Assembly (NCBI GenBank): GCA_043820105.1
Contig: JBDREC010000019.1
Span: 29,319 to 93,318, forward strand
Direction: 5' to 3'
Origin: JBDREC01 sp043820105 [NCBI: Pseudomonadota bacterium]
GTDB lineage: Bacteria > Bdellovibrionota_F > JAHFAK01
DNA length: 64,000 bases
Shown here: in pieces, positions 51,446 through 61,588 of the stretch
Layout: every line of letters begins with the position of its first letter
Numbering within the stretch: the stretch's first letter is position 1
The notes under the pieces: model-generated
Database searches by the model: none
What the model saw: the letters and a program-made list of their open reading frames with translations, nothing else
What the model was told of the DNA's origin: nothing
Translations under genes and position numbers: made by a program

Positions 51446-52678
51446 TTATATTTTCAATAATTCTTCAAAAATACGTTTTGAAGAATCGCCATCATAATAT
51501 AAAAACGCTTTTTTAAACAATTCTGATCGTATTTCTTTATATTTATCTTGTCCTTTTTGAATAAAATTATAAATTTCACACTGTAAATCCTCTTGTGAAA
51601 AACATTTTGGGCCTGGAGTCATTTCATCATAATCAAACTGTAGTTTTCGATCTCTAGAATTATAGATTTCAAAATCATAATTAAAGAAAAAGATAGGTCT
51701 ATTCAAATGTAAAAAATCCATGTAAATTGATGAATAATCCGTTAACATTAGATCAACATTAGAATAAAGAGGATAAATGTCTTTTGAACTATCATAAAAA
51801 ATTATATTATTAAAAAGCTCTTTATTTACATTGTTATTAACACGAGTTAAAAGATGGAACTTAATAACAAATTTAATTTTATTTTCTTCACAAAATGAAT
51901 TTAATTTTTTAAGGTTTAAGGCTCCATCTTCAATTGGGTTTAAACCTTTGTCTCTAAAAGTTGGTACATATAGTAAGATTTTAAATCCATCTTTCACCGC
52001 ATCTTCAACTTTATTAATATTAGAATTATCCGCGCCAAGCAAATAAAAATTTAAAAAATCCTTTTTATGCATTATATCATTTCTTGGATAGCCAAAATCA
52101 ACAATTCTTTTTAAACGAAAGCCTTTTGAAAAAACATTTTCGGAATAAAAAGGTGAGGTGGAGATAAAAAGATCATATAATGGAAAACGAGCAGTTAAAG
52201 CAAAATATATTTTCAACAGAAATCGCTTGAATTTATTATATTTTTTATACATTTCTTTTTCAATAGTCTTAAAACCAACCCCGTGCCATAATTGAACTTT
52301 AAAGCTAAAAAACGCTAGGTAGTATTTGCATTTATAAACCCAATTTATACCATCTACAACAACTATTTTTGCTCTTAATAACATGAAAACAGATATTATC
52401 GTTGGATACAATAAAACAGGCAAGCCACTGCTTTTCAACTCATTATAGCATTGCACCTTATTTGTGAGAAAATAATACTCAAAAGCATGTTTATTGTTTT
52501 CATGACAATGCAAATACAAATATTTTACATTATCCATAAAGTTTCCACTTTCACCAATGAATATTATTAGGCTTTTTTTCTTTGGAATAATAAAGGAAAC
52601 TGGAAAAATAATAATAGCCGATATTATACTTAAAAATAATTTAGATAATTTAAGAACAATTTTTCTAAACAAAATCAA
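51446..52678 (-). CDS. CDP-glycerol/CDP-ribitol phosphotransferase-like protein (TagB/TagF/TarL family), copy A
   Basis: A 410-residue protein with an N-terminal hydrophobic helix, LWHGVGFKTIEKEM, FGYPRNDIM, the LLTDYSSIYMDFLHL motif and FDYDEMTPGPKCFSQE. These mark teichoic-acid polyol-phosphate transferases. Members move glycerol- or ribitol-phosphate from the CDP form to a growing chain. Two paralogues lie at 52698-53918 and 56899-58173. Which polyol each uses cannot be told. Confidence 0.87.
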   Translation of the reverse strand: MILFRKIVLKLSKLFLSIISAIIIFPVSFIIPKKKSLIIFIGESGNFMDNVKYLYLHCHENNKHAFEYYFLTNKVQCYNELKSSGLPVLLYPTIISVFMLLRAKIVVVDGINWVYKCKYYLAFFSFKVQLWHGVGFKTIEKEMYKKYNKFKRFLLKIYFALTARFPLYDLFISTSPFYSENVFSKGFRLKRIVDFGYPRNDIMHKKDFLNFYLLGADNSNINKVEDAVKDGFKILLYVPTFRDKGLNPIEDGALNLKKLNSFCEENKIKFVIKFHLLTRVNNNVNKELFNNIIFYDSSKDIYPLYSNVDLMLTDYSSIYMDFLHLNRPIFFFNYDFEIYNSRDRKLQFDYDEMTPGPKCFSQEDLQCEIYNFIQKGQDKYKEIRSELFKKAFLYYDGDSSKRIFEELLKI

Positions 52679-52697
52679 CCTTTCAAATAGTCAGAGT

Positions 52698-53918
52698 TTA
52701 TTTCAATGTTTTTATTTCGTCCCATACTCTTTTTGATGCATTTCCATCATAAAATTCATGAGCTATCTTCATAATATTTTTTCTATTACTAAGAAATGTA
52801 TCTTCATTTTGAATTAAGTTCTTAAGTACTTCCTGTTCTAACTCATCTTGAGAAAAGCATTTTTTACCAGGAGTAATCCAATCATAATCAAATTGAATCT
52901 CTCTATCTTTGCTAATATAATCATCTAAATCATAACAATAAAAAATTATTGGTCTATTTAGATGAAGATAATCCATATAAATTGATGAATAATCTGTAAT
53001 TAAAAGATCAAAGTAGTGAAAGCAGGGATAAGCATCCAGATTGTTACCATAGTAAATTATATTTTTATGGTTTTTATTTTGAATTTCCTTATTAGGATGA
53101 AGCTTGCAAACAAAAACCATATTATTTTCTTCTAAAAATGAGTTCAAACGTTCTTCATCAAATCCTGAATTGTGTGTATTTACACTGTCACTATCACGAA
53201 AAGTAGGAGCATATAAAATAATTTTTTTATTCTTTTCTTTAAATGTCTTTAATAGAGCCTCAACATCATGATCAACACCGAGTTTAAAACTATCTGGGAT
53301 ATCCTGCATGTAAAAAACATCATTTCTAGGATAGCCTGTTACCAAAACTTTTTTAGCATTAAAGGCAGGTTCAAAAACTTTCTCTTTATAAAAAATGGAA
53401 GTTGTTGTGACAATGTCATAAAAAACAGTAAACCGCCCTGTTAACTTATAATATATTTGATACATTAACTTACTAAGCTTTTTTTTAATTTCAGGAATTT
53501 CTTTTTCAATTTTTTTAAATCCAACTCCATGCCATAATTGAACCTTTTTGCTTTTTAGCAATAAGGGGAATTTAAGAGAACGTACCCAAGTCCAATGGTC
53601 AGCAACAATTATATTTGCCCTCAGTAAAGCAATAAATGATTTAAAGCTTGGATAATATAATAGCTTAATTTTTTTATTGTCTATTGAATTATAAATGTTT
53701 TTTGATTCTGTTAAAAAATAATAATTGAAATTATTAATGTTGTTTTCAATTCCATAAAGATAAAGATATTTTATGTTATCTTCGAAGCGACCTTCATACT
53801 TTCCAAAAAATATGATTGTTTTTTTGTTTTTAGGAACAATATAGGCCAATGGAGATAAAATTAAAATGAAAAGAACATATATGCTATTAAAAATTATTTT
53901 TTTCAAAATATTATTCAT
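52698..53918 (-). CDS. CDP-glycerol/CDP-ribitol phosphotransferase-like protein, copy B
   Basis: A 406-residue paralogue of copy A with LWHGVGFKKIEKEI, TGYPRNDVFY, LLITDYSSIYMDYLHL and FDYDWITPGKKCFSQD. It directly precedes copy A and follows the bifunctional CDP-ribitol synthase on the same strand. A role in linking ribitol-phosphate units is plausible given that neighbour, but remains an inference. Confidence 0.87.
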   Translation of the reverse strand: MNNILKKIIFNSIYVLFILILSPLAYIVPKNKKTIIFFGKYEGRFEDNIKYLYLYGIENNINNFNYYFLTESKNIYNSIDNKKIKLLYYPSFKSFIALLRANIIVADHWTWVRSLKFPLLLKSKKVQLWHGVGFKKIEKEIPEIKKKLSKLMYQIYYKLTGRFTVFYDIVTTTSIFYKEKVFEPAFNAKKVLVTGYPRNDVFYMQDIPDSFKLGVDHDVEALLKTFKEKNKKIILYAPTFRDSDSVNTHNSGFDEERLNSFLEENNMVFVCKLHPNKEIQNKNHKNIIYYGNNLDAYPCFHYFDLLITDYSSIYMDYLHLNRPIIFYCYDLDDYISKDREIQFDYDWITPGKKCFSQDELEQEVLKNLIQNEDTFLSNRKNIMKIAHEFYDGNASKRVWDEIKTLK

Positions 53919-53930
53919 TTATCTCTTCAC

Positions 53931-55292
53931 CTATTTCCCATCCCTAGTCACATCAATAACCTGTCCTGTATAGTCAGAAAGAAGTGTTTTCAATGATTCT
54001 CTTGCTACCTTTTCAGGATTTACAAGTGTCTTAGGATCTTCTTTTCCAAAGTTTTCAACTCTCATTGGAGTTGCTGCTCTTTCTGGATTCATGCAATTAA
54101 TTTTAACTTTTTTCCAAAAAAATTCATCCGCCAATGCCTGAACAATATTTACAACAGCTGCCTTTGTAGAAGAATAGATCGAATACAATGCTCTGCCTCT
54201 TGTATAAGAACTTGAAGTAAAAAGCAAAATTCCACCATTTGACTTTGATAGATAGTCAATACTTGATTTAATTATATTAATATTACCTGTATAATTTGTT
54301 TGTATCTCATTTTCAATGTCTTCGATGGTTCTTGCCTGAAGGCTTCCTCTTCTCAAAATAGCCGCAGTATTAATAACATAATCAATTCTTTTCTCTTTTT
54401 TATAAACAGAATTAATAGCTTTTTCTACATCATGTATTGAGCAAATATTAACCTTTTCTTCAATTGAAAATCCATATGTTTTGGCTTTTTTAGATTTAGC
54501 TATATTTAAAATACTTTTACCAATTCCTCTTCCTGCTCCAAAAATAACGATTACTTTATCTTTCAAATCACTAAGCTTAACTTTTTCAATTTTAGATTGA
54601 CTGTTTGTTAAAAAGATCTTTTCAGCTAGTAAAACGTCTTCTGAATAAGTGATCTTTATATTTCTTTCTTCTCCGGGAACAATGTAAATTGGGCAAATTT
54701 TGTATTTTAATATTAAACCACAATCATCTGTAACTAAAAGCTTTTCTTCTTTTAAAGCCCTTTTATGTGCTTTTTTTATAACATCAACATGAAAACACTG
54801 TGGAGTCTGACCTCTCCACATGTATTTTCTTTCTGGAATATCAACTATTTTAAGTTTATCATCACGTTTGATAATTGTATCAGCCGAAGGAATTGCAACA
54901 TCAACAGCTTTATGTTTTTTTAAAGCCTTTATACATTCATTAATAATACGATTTGATACAAAAGGCCTTACAGCATCATGAATGAGAACGAAATCATCGT
55001 CACTTAGGATTGCATTAATGCCTATTGATGAACTTTCATATCTTGTTTTTCCACCATTTAAAACCTTTGATATCTTTTTATAATCATTTTTCATAATTAT
55101 TTCTTCCATCAAGGCAAGAAATAAGGGATTTACAACAATAATTATATTATCAATATTAGAGTTTTTTTCAAAAACATCAATAGTATGTTCAACGATGCTT
55201 TTTCCTGCAATTTTAATAAACTGCTTTGGGATATGGTAACCAACTCTTTCCCCAGCGCCAGAAGCTAAAATAACAGCATGATTTTTGGGCAT
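53931..55292 (-). CDS. Bifunctional cytidylyltransferase/SDR reductase, CDP-ribitol synthase (Bcs1/Acs1-like), copy 1
   Basis: A 453-residue fusion. Residues 1-235 are an IspD-type cytidylyltransferase (LASGAGERVGYHIPKQFI, VLIHDAVRPFV, KITYSEDVLLAE). Residues about 245-453 are a short-chain dehydrogenase (FGAGRGIGKSIL, TAAILRRG, YSIYSSTKAA). The same order is known in the H. influenzae capsule enzymes Bcs1 and Acs1, which reduce ribulose-5-phosphate and activate ribitol-5-phosphate with CTP. A second copy lies at 60152-61510. GGAGGTCTAAT precedes the ATG. Confidence 0.9.
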   Translation of the reverse strand: MPKNHAVILASGAGERVGYHIPKQFIKIAGKSIVEHTIDVFEKNSNIDNIIIVVNPLFLALMEEIIMKNDYKKISKVLNGGKTRYESSSIGINAILSDDDFVLIHDAVRPFVSNRIINECIKALKKHKAVDVAIPSADTIIKRDDKLKIVDIPERKYMWRGQTPQCFHVDVIKKAHKRALKEEKLLVTDDCGLILKYKICPIYIVPGEERNIKITYSEDVLLAEKIFLTNSQSKIEKVKLSDLKDKVIVIFGAGRGIGKSILNIAKSKKAKTYGFSIEEKVNICSIHDVEKAINSVYKKEKRIDYVINTAAILRRGSLQARTIEDIENEIQTNYTGNINIIKSSIDYLSKSNGGILLFTSSSYTRGRALYSIYSSTKAAVVNIVQALADEFFWKKVKINCMNPERAATPMRVENFGKEDPKTLVNPEKVARESLKTLLSDYTGQVIDVTRDGK

Positions 55293-55419
55293 TATTAGAC
55301 CTCCAAAATAAATCTATAAATTCTAAAAAGGGAAAATACCTAGGTTTTTATTAAAATACAAGCTTGGATATTAATTATTTAAATTAAAATCAACATTATA
55401 AAAACAAAAGTTTAAAAAG

Positions 55420-56670
55420 CTATTTCCATAAATTGTTTCGTTTAACAGCTATAACTCTATATATAAAAGTAAAAGATTCCGCCGTTATTATTGCAAAAAT
55501 AATTGAATAAACGTTTATTAATGAAAAACCATAGAGAACCAGTAAAATTCCGATATAAATTATAGAAGCCCATATTACACTTAAGTTTGGATATTTTGGA
55601 AATCCCATTGCAGCTAAAAAAGGATAGCCCAATAAAATGGAAGGAAAAGTCATAAGAGCACAAAATAGAAATAATTGAAAAGCTCTGGTTATAAGAAGAA
55701 TATCAACATTATCAAAAAGAATATCTAAAATATAGCCTACAAATGGAAATATTAGAATTATAGCAATTGTATGAGATATCACTAATATTTTAAATATTTT
55801 CTTATAAAACTGAACATTCTTTTTATAAGCTATATATGGATACAAAGTCTGAACTATGGGCGTATATGAGTTTTTTAACATTGAAAAGAGTTTTTGCGAA
55901 ATTGCATAACAACCAAGAATATCTTCTTTTACAAAAAAACCTAGAAAAAAGACACTACTTGAATTAAATAAAGATACAGAAACTCTAGACAAGAAAAATT
56001 GTGTGCTATTTTTCAAATACATATAAAGAATATTTGCTTTTGGAAAATAATATTTAACATCAAACTTATAAATCACATAATAAAATGCTATCACAATTGC
56101 AACAAATTCCCCTAATGCGGTTAATAGTGGAACATAAATATAATCGCTTTCACCTTTGATAAAAACAAAAATTGTAACTAGAAAAATCGTTCTCATGAGA
56201 ATATTCAAAGCTGTAATGTACTTCATTCGCTCGATTCCCTGAAAAAACCATTTGGGAAACATAGCATTGCCTATGACCATTATAAAGGTATATATATGAA
56301 TTGCTTTTTCATATTTAAACTTTTCAAATGTAAAAATAATAAATAATAAAATAAAAAAACAAATAAATGACATCATGAGCTTTATATTTATAACTGAACT
56401 AAATATTTCTGAAACTTTTTCTTTATCCATCCTATTTACGGACAAATCTTTTGTTGCAGATAAGTTAAAACCAAAATCTATTATTATTTGAAAAAACATA
56501 TTAAAAGACCATGCAAATGCAACAATACCATATTTGCCACTACCTAAAACTTTAACCAAATAAGGCAATGTAATTATAGGGTAAATATAAGTAGCAAGTT
56601 GTAAAAAAGAAAGAGAAAGAAAGTTTTCAACAAGTGTCTTTTTATCTTTACCTATTTTTCTTATCTTCAT
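55420..56670 (-). CDS. Wzx-like polysaccharide flippase (intact copy)
   Basis: A 416-residue protein with about 12 membrane segments, ENFLSLSFLQLATYIYPIIT at the N-terminus and a FAWSFNMFFQIIIDFGFNLS segment, typical of the MATE-like Wzx/RfbX flippases. It would move the lipid-linked repeat unit to the periplasm for Wzy polymerisation. A deleted paralogue lies at 61589-62585. The spacer to the downstream cytidylyltransferase gene is partly conserved in both places. Confidence 0.87.
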   Translation of the reverse strand: MKIRKIGKDKKTLVENFLSLSFLQLATYIYPIITLPYLVKVLGSGKYGIVAFAWSFNMFFQIIIDFGFNLSATKDLSVNRMDKEKVSEIFSSVINIKLMMSFICFFILLFIIFTFEKFKYEKAIHIYTFIMVIGNAMFPKWFFQGIERMKYITALNILMRTIFLVTIFVFIKGESDYIYVPLLTALGEFVAIVIAFYYVIYKFDVKYYFPKANILYMYLKNSTQFFLSRVSVSLFNSSSVFFLGFFVKEDILGCYAISQKLFSMLKNSYTPIVQTLYPYIAYKKNVQFYKKIFKILVISHTIAIILIFPFVGYILDILFDNVDILLITRAFQLFLFCALMTFPSILLGYPFLAAMGFPKYPNLSVIWASIIYIGILLVLYGFSLINVYSIIFAIITAESFTFIYRVIAVKRNNLWK

Positions 56671-56898
56671 AACTTATTGAAAACTTAAATGTTATTTATA
56701 ATATTTAATATTTATTAAAACTGATCTTATTCTTCTAAAATGATAAAAATGCAAGGAAAATTAGTAAAGAATAATTTTTTCCTTTACATAATTCCTACTA
56801 AATACTAATTAAAACAAATCGTGTTAATAAAGGTATTATTTTAATAAGATAAATTATAATGTCTTTATGCAAATTAAGTATTAATTTTTTTACATAAA

Positions 56899-58173
56899 AT
56901 GGCTGAAATGAATAAAAATTTAAAATTATTACGTTCTTTTATTTTCTTTATTATCAAATTTACTATTATTTATTTCATTTTTATTCCATTAAGCAAGTTA
57001 GTGCCGAAAAACAAAAAGATGTTTATCTTTATTAGTAAACAACAGTGGGGTGGAAAATTTAGTGATAATATAAAATATTTATTTCTTTATCTTAATGAGT
57101 TAAAAGAAAATAATATTAGATATTATTACCTAACTGAAAATAAAATTACTTTCAATGATCTTAAAAAACAAGAATTGCCCGTTTTATATTATCCATCAAT
57201 TAAAAGCATCTTATATCTTTTTCGAACAGGACATGTTGTTGTAGATAGCACATGCTGGATATCAAAATTAAAATATTTCATCTTATTAAATTCGAAAAAA
57301 ATTCAGTTGTGGCATGGCATTGCTCTAAAAAAAGTGGGTAGATCAAATATTAAAAACAAAAATAAATATGACGAAGATACAAGATCCACTACTTTTAAAA
57401 TAGCCAACAATTATAAAATGCATAAATATAACCAAACTTATCCTAACTATGATATCTTTCTTTCAACATCAGAATTTATTACTAAAAATGTATTTGAACC
57501 TTCTTTTATTTATAAAAATTTAATTGAATGTGGATATCCAAGAAATGATGTGTTTTTTCATGATAACAAACATTATTTACTGGGTTGTGACATTGAATGT
57601 ATAAATTGGGTAATTAAATGTAAAAAGGACGGATTTAAAACCATTCTTTATTCTCCAACTTATAGAGATACAGGTGGCAATAGCATTGAACAAAATGTCC
57701 TAAACATTGAAAAATTTGATGATTTTTTAAAGAAAAATAAGTTTAAATTAATAATAAAATTTCATCCAAATGAATCATTTGATTTAAAATCTTTAGAAAA
57801 TACTTCAAATATATATATTTATGAAAGCAAAAAAGATCTCAATCCATTGCTTCCAAAAATAGATTTATTACTTACAGACTATTCATCTATATACTTTGAT
57901 TTTCTTTATGCAAAAAGACCAATCGTTTTTTTTCCATATGATCTTAATAAATATCAAGCTAAAGACAGGGAATTTTATTTTGATTACAATGAAATAACGC
58001 CTGGTCCCAAATGCATTAATCAACAGCAACTCGAGGAATCAATTTATAAAATACTTGCAGAAAAAAAAGATCTTTATAAAAAAGAAAGGTCAAAAATTCT
58101 CAAGTTGGGATTTAAATACGAAAAAGGCCCATTTTCAAAAATAATATGGGAATATATTAAACAAAATTCTTGA
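56899..58173 (+). CDS. CDP-glycerol/CDP-ribitol phosphotransferase-like protein, copy C
   Basis: A 424-residue paralogue of copies A and B on the opposite strand, with LWHGIALKKVGRSN, CGYPRNDVFF, LLLTDYSSIYFDFLYA and FDYNEITPGPKC. Compared with A and B it has an insertion near residues 150-180 (KNKYDEDTRSTTFKIANN). It stands divergent to the flippase gene; the next 247 bases (58174-58420) contain no feature I can identify. Confidence 0.87.
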   Translation: MAEMNKNLKLLRSFIFFIIKFTIIYFIFIPLSKLVPKNKKMFIFISKQQWGGKFSDNIKYLFLYLNELKENNIRYYYLTENKITFNDLKKQELPVLYYPSIKSILYLFRTGHVVVDSTCWISKLKYFILLNSKKIQLWHGIALKKVGRSNIKNKNKYDEDTRSTTFKIANNYKMHKYNQTYPNYDIFLSTSEFITKNVFEPSFIYKNLIECGYPRNDVFFHDNKHYLLGCDIECINWVIKCKKDGFKTILYSPTYRDTGGNSIEQNVLNIEKFDDFLKKNKFKLIIKFHPNESFDLKSLENTSNIYIYESKKDLNPLLPKIDLLLTDYSSIYFDFLYAKRPIVFFPYDLNKYQAKDREFYFDYNEITPGPKCINQQQLEESIYKILAEKKDLYKKERSKILKLGFKYEKGPFSKIIWEYIKQNS

Positions 58174-58420
58174 ATATTATATCTTACTCTAGTTCTAAAT
58201 TAAAAACCATAATTTACAAATTTACTTTTGATCTATTATTTTATTAAAAAGCTAAATTTTGAAACATCGTTAATACATCCAGGAATACATTCAGTCTTGT
58301 CTTATTTATCAAATATCCTTTCATTTTTAGACTAGTATTAGAATTTGAAAACCCTAAATACTTATAACATTCTTATTCAATGATATCTTTTAATAAAAAA
58401 GAATAGATATAATAATTTAG

Positions 58421-59383
58421 TTAATCATCTTTTAATATATTTTGAACAAAATCCTTTATTGTAATTTCTTGGCGAAAAAGTTTATTTAAGGACATTAGGA
58501 TTGGCATATTATGATTAATCTCCTTAAGCTTTGAATATATTAAATCTAGAGATCGCCTCCCTTCTAATATAACAGAACTTGAAATATTATCTGAAAAAAA
58601 TCCTTTCCCCACTAATAATCCAAAAGTCCTATTTCTACTTAAATCGTTGAGTGCAGTTAATCCAAAATCGCCAAACCCACAATATTTAAAAATTGTATCT
58701 ACATCACAATTAAAAATTTCAATTATTTTCTTCATTTCATTAAAAGCATTGGTTAACACAAAGAACCTGGTATTAGCAGAGTTATATTGAGCGTCTAAAA
58801 TTCCAATTGAAATTGCATAAATATTTTTCAAAACACTAACAAGCTCAACTCCAAGAATGTCTTTGGTAAAATCTAAATGAATGTTGGTACTCAGAAAAAT
58901 ATCTTCAAAATCTTGAAAAACTGACTCATCAGAACATGCAACTGTTAATGCTGAAGGAAATTCTCTAATAAGTTCATCAGCAAAAGTTGGACCTTTCATA
59001 GAAGCTATCTTATTATGGGGAAATAAATCATGAAGACTTTCAGCAATAGTCTTGCCTTCACTAGAAAAACCTTTTGCTAAATTTACCAAAATCGACTTTT
59101 TCTGAATTATTGAAGAATACTGTTTCAAAAAATTAATAATAACACCTGAAGGTAAAGCTATAAAAATAAAATCAGCCTCTTGCAAACAAGAAAAATCAAT
59201 TGTCGCCTTAATTTTTTTATTCAAAGTAAGATTTGCAAAATATTTGGAGGTGTGTTTGTTATTTATTGTTTCAACAACATCATGTTCTATTGTCGTTAAA
59301 AAAATATTATTCTTGGGGTTCTTAATAAGCTCATTTGCCAGAGCGGTTCCAAAAGCCCCAGCTCCAATAATAACAATATTCAT
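58421..59383 (-). CDS. gpsA: Glycerol-3-phosphate dehydrogenase [NAD(P)+]-like
   Basis: A 320-residue enzyme beginning IVIIGAGAFGTALANEL (NAD(P) site) with KGPTFADELI, VELVSVLKNIYAISIG (catalytic Lys) and GFGDFGLTA. It would reduce dihydroxyacetone phosphate to sn-glycerol-3-phosphate. The start overlaps the upstream nucleotidyltransferase by four bases. In this place it probably supplies glycerol phosphate to the polysaccharide rather than to phospholipids. Confidence 0.92.
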   Translation of the reverse strand: MNIVIIGAGAFGTALANELIKNPKNNIFLTTIEHDVVETINNKHTSKYFANLTLNKKIKATIDFSCLQEADFIFIALPSGVIINFLKQYSSIIQKKSILVNLAKGFSSEGKTIAESLHDLFPHNKIASMKGPTFADELIREFPSALTVACSDESVFQDFEDIFLSTNIHLDFTKDILGVELVSVLKNIYAISIGILDAQYNSANTRFFVLTNAFNEMKKIIEIFNCDVDTIFKYCGFGDFGLTALNDLSRNRTFGLLVGKGFFSDNISSSVILEGRRSLDLIYSKLKEINHNMPILMSLNKLFRQEITIKDFVQNILKDD

Positions 59384-60051
59384 TTGAACATCCTTTTTGC
59401 ATTTTCATAATCTTCTTTAAAATCAATTTCGATACACCTATATTCTGAAATATCAACTGGAACAAATCTCATATTATTATTTATTGAAAATTCAATTGCT
59501 TTTTCAAAATAATCATTATCATCACATTTTGTCAAATTTTCGTAAAAATTATTAAAATCGTTTTTAGAAATTTTATTTATTCCAACAGCTTCTCCTTCTG
59601 CTTTAATAACTTGTTTTGAAATTTCAATAATATCTCCTGTCCGATTGGTCCTATATTTAACCTCTTCTTCAGAACATTTGTTTTTATTAACACCAACCAC
59701 ATTTCCGGGGTGAGCATAGATTTTTTCAACTACTTCTTCATCTAAAACAACATCTCCATTAATCCAAATAACATCATCACGTTCAATAACCTTCAAAGCT
59801 CTCATTAGACTTTTGGAAGTGTTTGTTTTTTGAAAAGCGGGGTTATAAAAATAAAGAAGATCATCATTTTCTTCCATAATTAGTTCTTTTTTAAATCCTA
59901 CTACAACAATAACTTCATTTATTCCAATCTTGCGAAAAATTTCTTTTTGATGTTGTATTATCGTTTTAGAATTAATAACTTTATTTAAACACTTTGGTTT
60001 ATCTCCGCCTAAGCGACTTCCAATTCCTGCTGCTAAAATTATTGCTTTCAT
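59380..60051 (-). CDS. Nucleotidyltransferase family protein, candidate CTP:glycerol-3-phosphate (or phosphocholine) cytidylyltransferase
   Basis: A 223-residue NTP-transferase with MKAIILAAGIGSRLGGDKPK, WINGDVVLDEE and a terminal IEIDFKEDYENAK, like LicC-type cytidylyltransferases. Its overlap with gpsA suggests glycerol-3-phosphate as the substrate and CDP-glycerol as product, used by one or more TagF-like enzymes nearby. Phosphocholine or a sugar phosphate remain alternatives. No TagD-type HIGH-motif enzyme is present. Confidence 0.75.
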   Translation of the reverse strand: MKAIILAAGIGSRLGGDKPKCLNKVINSKTIIQHQKEIFRKIGINEVIVVVGFKKELIMEENDDLLYFYNPAFQKTNTSKSLMRALKVIERDDVIWINGDVVLDEEVVEKIYAHPGNVVGVNKNKCSEEEVKYRTNRTGDIIEISKQVIKAEGEAVGINKISKNDFNNFYENLTKCDDNDYFEKAIEFSINNNMRFVPVDISEYRCIEIDFKEDYENAKRMFK

Positions 60052-60151
60052 GCAATCCTCCAGAATTTATTCGTTTTAATTTCAATATGTATAACTTAAA
60101 ATCAATTTTTCTGTCAATAAAAGTAATTAATTATAACCCAAGTATCAATTC

Positions 60152-61510
60152 TCAACTATCTTTTGTCACATCTACAACCTGGCCAGTATAATCAGATAGT
60201 AGTGTCTTTAATGATTCTCTTGCTACTTTTTCAGGATTAACAAGTGTTTTAGGGTCTTCTTTTCCAAAATTCTCAACTCTCATGGGAGTCGCTGCTCTTT
60301 CAGGATTCATGCAATTAATTTTGACCTTTTTCCAGAAAAACTCATCTGCCAAAGCTTGCACAAGGTTAACAACAGCTGCTTTTGTTGAAGAATAAATCGA
60401 ATAAAGGGCTCTGCCCCTTGTATAAGAACTTGAAGTGAATAATAAAATGCCACCTTTTGTCTTAGCAAGATATTCAATACTAGATTTTATTATATTTATG
60501 TTGCCTAAATAATTTATTCTTATCTCATTTTCAATATCTTCAAAAGTCCTTGAATCAAGGCTTCCTCTTCTTAATATGGCTGCAGTATTTACAATATAGT
60601 CAATTTTTTGTTCTTTTTTGTAAACTAAATTAATAGCCTTTTCCACATCCTTAACTGAAGTAATATCTGTTTTATCTTCAATAGAAAAACCATAGGCGTT
60701 AGCTTTTTTAGATTTAGCAATCTCCAAAATACTTTTGCCGATTCCTCTTCCAGCCCCAAAAACAATAATAACCTTATCTTTTAAATTACTAAGCTTAACT
60801 TTTTCAATTTTAGATTGGCTATTGGTCAAAAAGATTTTTTCAGCTAATAAGACATCTTCAGAATAGGTTATCTTAATGTTTCTTTCTTCACCATTGACAA
60901 TAAAAACTCTAGCAAGTTTATATTTAAGAATTAAACCACAATCATCTGTAACTTGCAGGTTCTCCTCTTTCAAAGCTTTACGATGGGCTTTTCTAATTAA
61001 TCCAACATGAAAACACTGTGGAGTTTGTCCTCTCCACATATATTTTCTTTCAGGAATATCTGCAATTTTGAGTTTATCATCACGCTTTATGATTGTATCA
61101 GCAGAAGGAATTGCAACATCAACAGCTTTATGTTTTTTTAAAGCCTTAATACATTCATTAATAATACGATTTGAAACAAAGGGCCTTACAGCATCATGAA
61201 TGAGAACGAAATCATCATCACTTTGGATAGCATTAATACCTATTGATGAACTTTCATATCTTGTTTTTCCACCATTTAAAACCTTTGATATCTTTTTATA
61301 ATCATTTTTCATAATTATTTCTTCCATCAAAGCAAGAAATAAGGGATTTACAACAATAATTATATTATCAATATTAGAGTTTTTTTCAAAAACATCAATA
61401 GTATGTTCAACAATGCTTTTTCCTGCAATTTTAATAAACTGCTTTGGGATATGGTAACCGACCCTTTCCCCTGCGCCAGACGCTAAAATTATAGCATGAT
61501 TTTTGGGCAT
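60152..61510 (-). CDS. Bifunctional cytidylyltransferase/SDR reductase, CDP-ribitol synthase (Bcs1/Acs1-like), copy 2
   Basis: A 452-residue paralogue of the gene at 53931-55292, with all its motifs. The ATG at 61510 is preceded by TTTGGAGG; a start six codons earlier is less likely. The DNA of the first about 400 coding bases is almost identical in both copies, while the end of the gene differs at many silent sites although the protein is nearly the same. Gene conversion is a likely cause. Confidence 0.9.
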   Translation of the reverse strand: MPKNHAIILASGAGERVGYHIPKQFIKIAGKSIVEHTIDVFEKNSNIDNIIIVVNPLFLALMEEIIMKNDYKKISKVLNGGKTRYESSSIGINAIQSDDDFVLIHDAVRPFVSNRIINECIKALKKHKAVDVAIPSADTIIKRDDKLKIADIPERKYMWRGQTPQCFHVGLIRKAHRKALKEENLQVTDDCGLILKYKLARVFIVNGEERNIKITYSEDVLLAEKIFLTNSQSKIEKVKLSNLKDKVIIVFGAGRGIGKSILEIAKSKKANAYGFSIEDKTDITSVKDVEKAINLVYKKEQKIDYIVNTAAILRRGSLDSRTFEDIENEIRINYLGNINIIKSSIEYLAKTKGGILLFTSSSYTRGRALYSIYSSTKAAVVNLVQALADEFFWKKVKINCMNPERAATPMRVENFGKEDPKTLVNPEKVARESLKTLLSDYTGQVVDVTKDS

Positions 61511-61588
61511 ATAATGACCTCCAAACAATTTTTTAAATTTTAAAAAGGGAAAATACCTGGGTTCTTATAAAAACACAAATCTGGAATA

